A stretch of DNA of 64,000 bases from Gammaproteobacteria bacterium (lineage in GTDB: Bacteria > Pseudomonadota > Gammaproteobacteria > Steroidobacterales > Steroidobacteraceae): positions 1 through 64,000 of the forward strand of contig JADJHU010000014.1 in the NCBI GenBank assembly GCA_016707425.1. Reading direction: 5' to 3'. How positions within the stretch are numbered: position 1 is the first letter of the stretch; every line of letters starts with the position of its first letter. Position numbers and translations under genes: made by a program. Shown here one piece after another: positions 60,466 to 64,000 of this stretch. A model generated the notes under the pieces. The model made no database searches and was not told where the DNA came from. It saw nothing but the letters and a program-made list of their open reading frames with translations.

Positions 60466-60490
60466 GGAGCGGCACGCGCAGGAAGCCGCC

Positions 60491-60877
60491 TCAGTGCAGC
60501 ACGCCCGGCATGGCGAGGCGGAAGGGTGGGATCGGTGCGTCGAACTGCAGCCCGTCGTCAGCCAGCATCTGGTAGCTGCCCTGCATGGCACCGACGGGCG
60601 TTTCCAGCACGGCGCCGCTCGAGTAGCGGAAGCCCTGCCCGGGCTTGAGGTAGGGCTGTTCGCCCACCACGCCGTCGCCGCGCACTTCCTGAACCTTGCC
60701 GTTGGCATCGGTGATGACCCAGTGCCGTGCGAGCAGGCGCGCGGCGACTTCCCCCTCGTTGCGGATGGTGATGGTGTATGAGAAGACGAAGCGCTGCTCC
60801 TGCGGCTCGGACTGGTCATCGAGGTAGGCTGTCTCCACTTCCACGCGGATGCGGTGCTCCAGCTGCGGCAGCGTCAT
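60491..60877 (-). CDS. apaG: ApaG protein
   Basis: A 128-residue protein with a fibronectin-like beta sandwich; the family block RFVFSYTITIRNEGE and GEQPYLKPGQGFRYSSG are clear. Originally linked to Co2+/Mg2+ resistance; its exact role remains unclear. It starts by sharing one base with the stop of the universal stress protein gene (TGATG) and lies 25 nt before apaH. Confidence 0.95.
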   Translation of the reverse strand: MTLPQLEHRIRVEVETAYLDDQSEPQEQRFVFSYTITIRNEGEVAARLLARHWVITDANGKVQEVRGDGVVGEQPYLKPGQGFRYSSGAVLETPVGAMQGSYQMLADDGLQFDAPIPPFRLAMPGVLH

Positions 60878-61326
60878 CAGACAGGCTCCTGATGCCCGCC
60901 CACCCGCACAGCGAGGACGTCGCAGGGCGCCTGGTGCAGCACGGTGTCCTCGGTGAGGTTCACGAAGATCGACAGGCCATGACGCTCGCGGCTGCCGATG
61001 ATCAGCAGATCGGCACCCCGCTCGCGTGCCACGCGCACGATTTCCGCCTTGACGCTGCCCGCCTCGACCCAGGCGGGTGCCGTGGGCGTGCCAAGCTCGG
61101 CCGTCAGTGTGGCGAGCCGCTGGCGTGCCCGGCCGATGAGCTCTTCCTCGATCTGCACGGATGGCATGAGGGTTTCGCCCATGGATTCGATCGGCACGAA
61201 CTCGACGACGTGCAGGAACTCGAGCTCCGCGCCACAGCGGGTCGCGAGTACGCAGGCCCGCCGGGCAATCGGCGTGCTGTGATCCGTGAGGTCGAGGGCC
61301 ACGAGGATACGTTTGTAGACTCCCAT
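60877..61326 (-). CDS. Universal stress protein (UspA family)
   Basis: A 149-residue single-domain Usp. It begins YKRILVALDLTDHS and contains the ATP-binding-type loop GSRERHGLSIFVNLTEDTVL, so it is probably of the nucleotide-binding kind. It sits between rsmA and apaG, interrupting the usual rsmA-apaG-apaH order, and is translationally coupled to apaG. Longer frames extending toward rsmA are shadows of that gene. Confidence 0.92.
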   Translation of the reverse strand: MGVYKRILVALDLTDHSTPIARRACVLATRCGAELEFLHVVEFVPIESMGETLMPSVQIEEELIGRARQRLATLTAELGTPTAPAWVEAGSVKAEIVRVARERGADLLIIGSRERHGLSIFVNLTEDTVLHQAPCDVLAVRVGGHQEPV

Positions 61327-61337
61327 GGCCCGGGAAG

Positions 61338-62111
61338 CTATCGCTCGCCCGCGGCCCGCGCAAGTGCGGCGAACTGGGCGGGCTCGAGCTCCTCGGGGCG
61401 CTGCGCAGGGTCGATCCCGCAGGCTTCGATCTGGGCAGGTGTGAGCAGCGCCCGCAGGCTGTTGCGCAGCTGCTTGCGCCGCTGGGCGAATGCCGCGGCC
61501 ACGAGCGGCGCGAAGCGCGGGCCCGGCTCGAAGGCAGGCTGTTCGCGCACCCTGAGCCGCACCATGGAGGACCAGACCTCCGGGGGCGGCGCAAATGCAC
61601 CGGGCCCGATATCGAAGAGCCGGGTGGCGTCGAACCACGGTGCGAGCATCACCGTGAGGCGGCCGTACTCGCTGCCCCCAGGACGGGACACGATGCGGTC
61701 GACCACCTCCTTCTGCAGCATGACGTGCAGATCGATGAGGGCCGTGCGCTGGGTGAGCAGGTGGAAGAGCAGTGGCGTGGAGATGTTATAGGGCAGATTG
61801 CCCACCAGTCGCAGCGGCCCGCCCCGCAGGGCAGCCAGCGTCCGGAAATCGAACTCGAGGGCATCGGCCTCGTGCAGCCGCAGGCCCGACCGGTCAGCGA
61901 AGCGCTCGCGCAGGGTCTGCGCGAGATCGCGATCGATCTCCAGCGCATCCAGAGCGCCGGCACGCTCGAGGAGGCCGGCCGTGAGCGCCCCGCGTCCCGG
62001 ACCGATCTCGACCAGGCGCTCGCCCACCCGCGGCGCCACCGCATCGAGGATGCGTCCGATCGCGCCCCGGTCGTGCAGGAAGTGCTGACCGAAGCGCTTC
62101 CTCGCACGCAC
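61338..62111 (-). CDS. rsmA: 16S rRNA (adenine1518/1519-N6)-dimethyltransferase
   Basis: A 257-residue KsgA enzyme that dimethylates two adjacent adenines in helix 45 of 16S rRNA, a late ribosome-assembly checkpoint. RKRFGQHFLHD opens the protein, followed by the SAM motif VEIGPGRGALT and the catalytic NLPYNIS. The GTG at 62111 is the start; it gives the conserved N terminus and lies one base after the pdxA stop. An upstream frame through pdxA is an artefact of high GC. Confidence 0.95.
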   Translation of the reverse strand: MRARKRFGQHFLHDRGAIGRILDAVAPRVGERLVEIGPGRGALTAGLLERAGALDALEIDRDLAQTLRERFADRSGLRLHEADALEFDFRTLAALRGGPLRLVGNLPYNISTPLLFHLLTQRTALIDLHVMLQKEVVDRIVSRPGGSEYGRLTVMLAPWFDATRLFDIGPGAFAPPPEVWSSMVRLRVREQPAFEPGPRFAPLVAAAFAQRRKQLRNSLRALLTPAQIEACGIDPAQRPEELEPAQFAALARAAGER

Positions 62112-62112
62112 C

Positions 62113-63108
62113 TCAGCTGCTCCGGCGAACGATCTCGAAGGCGAGCTCGACGGCAGCGTCGAGGCTGCCGGCGTCCGCCTGACCGGTGCCCGCGAGATCG
62201 AGCGCCGTGCCGTGGTCCACCGACGTGCGCACGATGGGCAGCCCGAGCGTGATGTTGACGGCGTGCCCGAAGCCCGCATGCTTGAGCACCGGGAGCCCCT
62301 GGTCGTGGTACATGGCGAGCACCGCGTCGAAGCGCGCGAGCGTGCGAGGCACGAAGACGGTATCGGCCGGCAGTGGTCCGCTCGCGTCGACTCCCCGTGA
62401 CCGGGCGGCCTCGATGGCCGGGCCGATCACGCGCAGCTCCTCGTCGCCGAGATGGCCGCCTTCCCCCGCGTGGGGGTTGAGGCCGCAGATGGCAATCCGG
62501 GGTCGCGCAAGTCCCCAGAGCCGCCGGAGGTCATGATCGAGCACGGTAAGCGTTTCGCCGAGACCTTCCACGCTGAGTGCGGCGCTCACCGCCCGCAGCG
62601 GCAGGTGCGTCGTGGCGAGTGCGACGCGCAGGCTCCCGGCCACCAGCATCATCACCGGTCGCGTGCAACCGAGCCGCTCGGCGAGATATTCCGTGTGACC
62701 CGTGAAGGGGACTCCGGCCTCGCTGATAAGGCTTTTCTGCACGGGCGCGGTCACCAGGGCATCGAATTCGCCCGCGCGTGCGCCGGCCAGCGCCCGGTCC
62801 AGGAGCCCGAGCACGTAGGGGGCATTGGCGACATCGAGCCGTCCGGCGACACTCGGGCGCGCAAGCGGCAGGTGCTCCAGCCGGACGCCCGGGCGCGAGA
62901 GGAGCGCCGCGCCCTCCGGGCCTGCGCGCTCGAGCAGGAGCTCGCGATCGCCGAGGAGCACCAGCTCCCCATCTCCGTGGCGCGCTGCGATGCGCGCACA
63001 CAGTTCGGGGCCGACACCCGCGGGCTCACCCGTGGTGATGGCGATGCACGGCACTCGGGTCGGTCGCGGCGCAGTGGACGGTCTCGCGCGGAATGCCCCC
63101 GTCTCCAT
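62113..63108 (-). CDS. pdxA: 4-hydroxythreonine-4-phosphate dehydrogenase
   Basis: A 331-residue NAD-dependent enzyme of the DXP-dependent pyridoxal 5'-phosphate pathway. Motifs are TTGEPAGVGPEL, VTAPVQKSLI, FTGHTEYLAE, LNPHAGEGGHLGDEE and MYHDQGLPVLK, including metal ligands. A short arginine-rich N-terminal extension precedes the conserved part; a GTG at 63054 is an alternative start. It lies 6 nt after the trpB2 stop and directly before rsmA, as in many gammaproteobacteria. Confidence 0.95.
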   Translation of the reverse strand: METGAFRARPSTAPRPTRVPCIAITTGEPAGVGPELCARIAARHGDGELVLLGDRELLLERAGPEGAALLSRPGVRLEHLPLARPSVAGRLDVANAPYVLGLLDRALAGARAGEFDALVTAPVQKSLISEAGVPFTGHTEYLAERLGCTRPVMMLVAGSLRVALATTHLPLRAVSAALSVEGLGETLTVLDHDLRRLWGLARPRIAICGLNPHAGEGGHLGDEELRVIGPAIEAARSRGVDASGPLPADTVFVPRTLARFDAVLAMYHDQGLPVLKHAGFGHAVNITLGLPIVRTSVDHGTALDLAGTGQADAGSLDAAVELAFEIVRRSS

Positions 63109-63114
63109 CGTCGC

Positions 63115-64000
63115 TCAGGCGATCTTTGGCAGGTGGCTGAGGGCTTCGCGGATCGCTTCCGTCGGATACTCGTAGTTCTGCAGCTCGCCCGCCAGGAAGC
63201 GGTCGTAGGCGCTCATGTCGAAGTGGCCATGCCCCGAGAGGTTGAACAGCAGCGTCTTCGGCTCGCCGCTCTGCGCGCACTCGCGCGCCGCGCGGATCGT
63301 GGCGGCGATGGCGTGGCTCGACTCGGGTGCCGGCACGATGCCTTCGGTGCGCGCAAAGAGCACACCGGCCTCGAAGGTCTCGAGCTGCGGGATGGCGGTG
63401 GCCTCCACCAGCCCCGCGTGCACGAGCTGGCTCACGAGGGGTGCCGCGCCGTGGTAGCGGAGACCGCCCGCGTGGATGCCAGGCGGCACGAAATCGTGGC
63501 CGAGCGTGTGCATCTTGAGAAGGGGCGTCAGCCCTGTGGCGTCACCGTAGTCGTAGGCGTATACGCCTTTGGTCAGTGTCGGACACGAGGACGGTTCCAC
63601 CGCGACCAGTCGCACCCTGCGGCCGGCCGCCTTGTCCGCGAAGAAGGGGAAGGCGAGACCGGCGAAATTCGATCCGCCCCCGCAGGAGGCGAGCACCATG
63701 TCGGGGTAGTCGCCCGCGAGCTCCATCTGCCTGCGGGCCTCGAGACCGATCACGGTCTGGTGGTGCATCACGTGATTCAGCACCGAACCGAGCGCGTAGT
63801 TGGTGTCGGCCCGTCCGGCGGCCTCCTCCACCGCCTCAGAAATGGCGATGCCGAGCGAGCCGGGAGTGTCGGGGTGCGCATCGAGGATCTGGCGGCCGGC
63901 ATTCGTCATGCGGGTCGGGCTGGCATAGACCTCTGCACCCCAGGTCTTCATGAGCGATCGCCGGTAGGGCTTCTGTTCGTAACTCACCTTGACCATGTAG
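63115..64000 (-). CDS. TrpB2-like PLP-dependent tryptophan synthase beta-like enzyme (5' end outside window)
   Basis: The C-terminal ~295 residues of a TrpB-like protein, read from the right edge. The frame continues through the codon before 63996 (tyrosine), so the methionine at 63996 is internal. Landmarks are VKVSYEQKPYRRSLM, the phosphate-binding SCGGGSNFAGLAFPF and LLFNLSGHGHFD. TrpB2 proteins condense indole or related compounds with serine or O-phosphoserine, often as stand-alone enzymes. The PLP lysine lies beyond the window. It is the first visible gene of the pdxA-rsmA-usp-apaG-apaH run. Confidence 0.9.
   Translation of the reverse strand, partial: YMVKVSYEQKPYRRSLMKTWGAEVYASPTRMTNAGRQILDAHPDTPGSLGIAISEAVEEAAGRADTNYALGSVLNHVMHHQTVIGLEARRQMELAGDYPDMVLASCGGGSNFAGLAFPFFADKAAGRRVRLVAVEPSSCPTLTKGVYAYDYGDATGLTPLLKMHTLGHDFVPPGIHAGGLRYHGAAPLVSQLVHAGLVEATAIPQLETFEAGVLFARTEGIVPAPESSHAIAATIRAARECAQSGEPKTLLFNLSGHGHFDMSAYDRFLAGELQNYEYPTEAIREALSHLPKIA

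Overview
The window is GC-rich, densely packed bacterial DNA with short intergenic gaps and many 1-4 nt start/stop overlaps. The gene order trpB2-pdxA-rsmA-(usp)-apaG-apaH, the rdgC, rlmI, lgt, thyA and folA genes, and the lipoprotein and outer-membrane proteins point to a Gram-negative gammaproteobacterium. A Steroidobacterales- or Nevskiales-like soil or sediment lineage is my guess from content only. I see no rRNA, tRNA, CRISPR array, insertion sequence or phage gene.

Layout. 1-2144: end of an outer-membrane receptor plus a zinc-type ABC binding protein and permease. 2145-6884: tandem glycine riboswitch, terminator, then gcvT-gcvH-gcvPA-gcvPB. 6884-12107: dgkA, a PfkB sugar kinase, a tandem HtrA protease of the Nma111/Deg7 architecture, and sua5. 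12129-16554: ornithine-decarboxylase-type enzyme, the peptidoglycan pair mepK-like / L,D-transpeptidase, DUF486 and HIT proteins. 16560-20976: AttEFGH-like ABC export operon with a lipocalin-like lipoprotein. 20983-31795: a redox cluster. A rhomboid and a frameshifted 4Fe-4S/flavin oxidoreductase are transcribed leftward. Rightward, across a 256-bp divergent region carrying a perfect 20-bp palindrome, lie a CcmI-like TPR protein, a putative cytochrome b, a 21-heme and a 20-heme cytochrome c, a SPOR-TPR-beta-barrel outer-membrane protein and a small secreted protein. 31811-37233: secreted ankyrin protein, alpha/beta hydrolase, cyclopropane-synthase-like methyltransferase and a geranylgeranyl-reductase-type flavoprotein. 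37375-48743: a catabolic island made of a LuxR regulator, type II DMSO-reductase-family beta and alpha subunits (ethylbenzene / steroid C25 dehydrogenase class), a sulfotransferase, a DUF1214 protein and a three-subunit CoxSLM-type molybdenum hydroxylase. Gene debris flanks it: a short-chain-dehydrogenase remnant on the left, an aquaporin Z remnant and an orphan HicB-like gene on the right. 49239-64000: housekeeping (SPATA20-like, rlmI, lgt, thyA, SET-domain protein, kup, folA, rdgC, EamA exporter, lipoprotein, apaH, apaG, usp, rsmA, pdxA, trpB2).

Two parts look like systems not obviously described. The first is the multiheme cluster, which reads as a route from NAD(P)H through the inner membrane and periplasm to the outer membrane, with its own heme-assembly helper. 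The second is the molybdenum island, in which a water-dependent C-H hydroxylase, a sulfotransferase and a second molybdenum hydroxylase share one apparent transcript. Both contain one apparent single-base frameshift (near 22837 and at 39746), so either the sequence has indel errors or both systems are decaying. That should be settled first.
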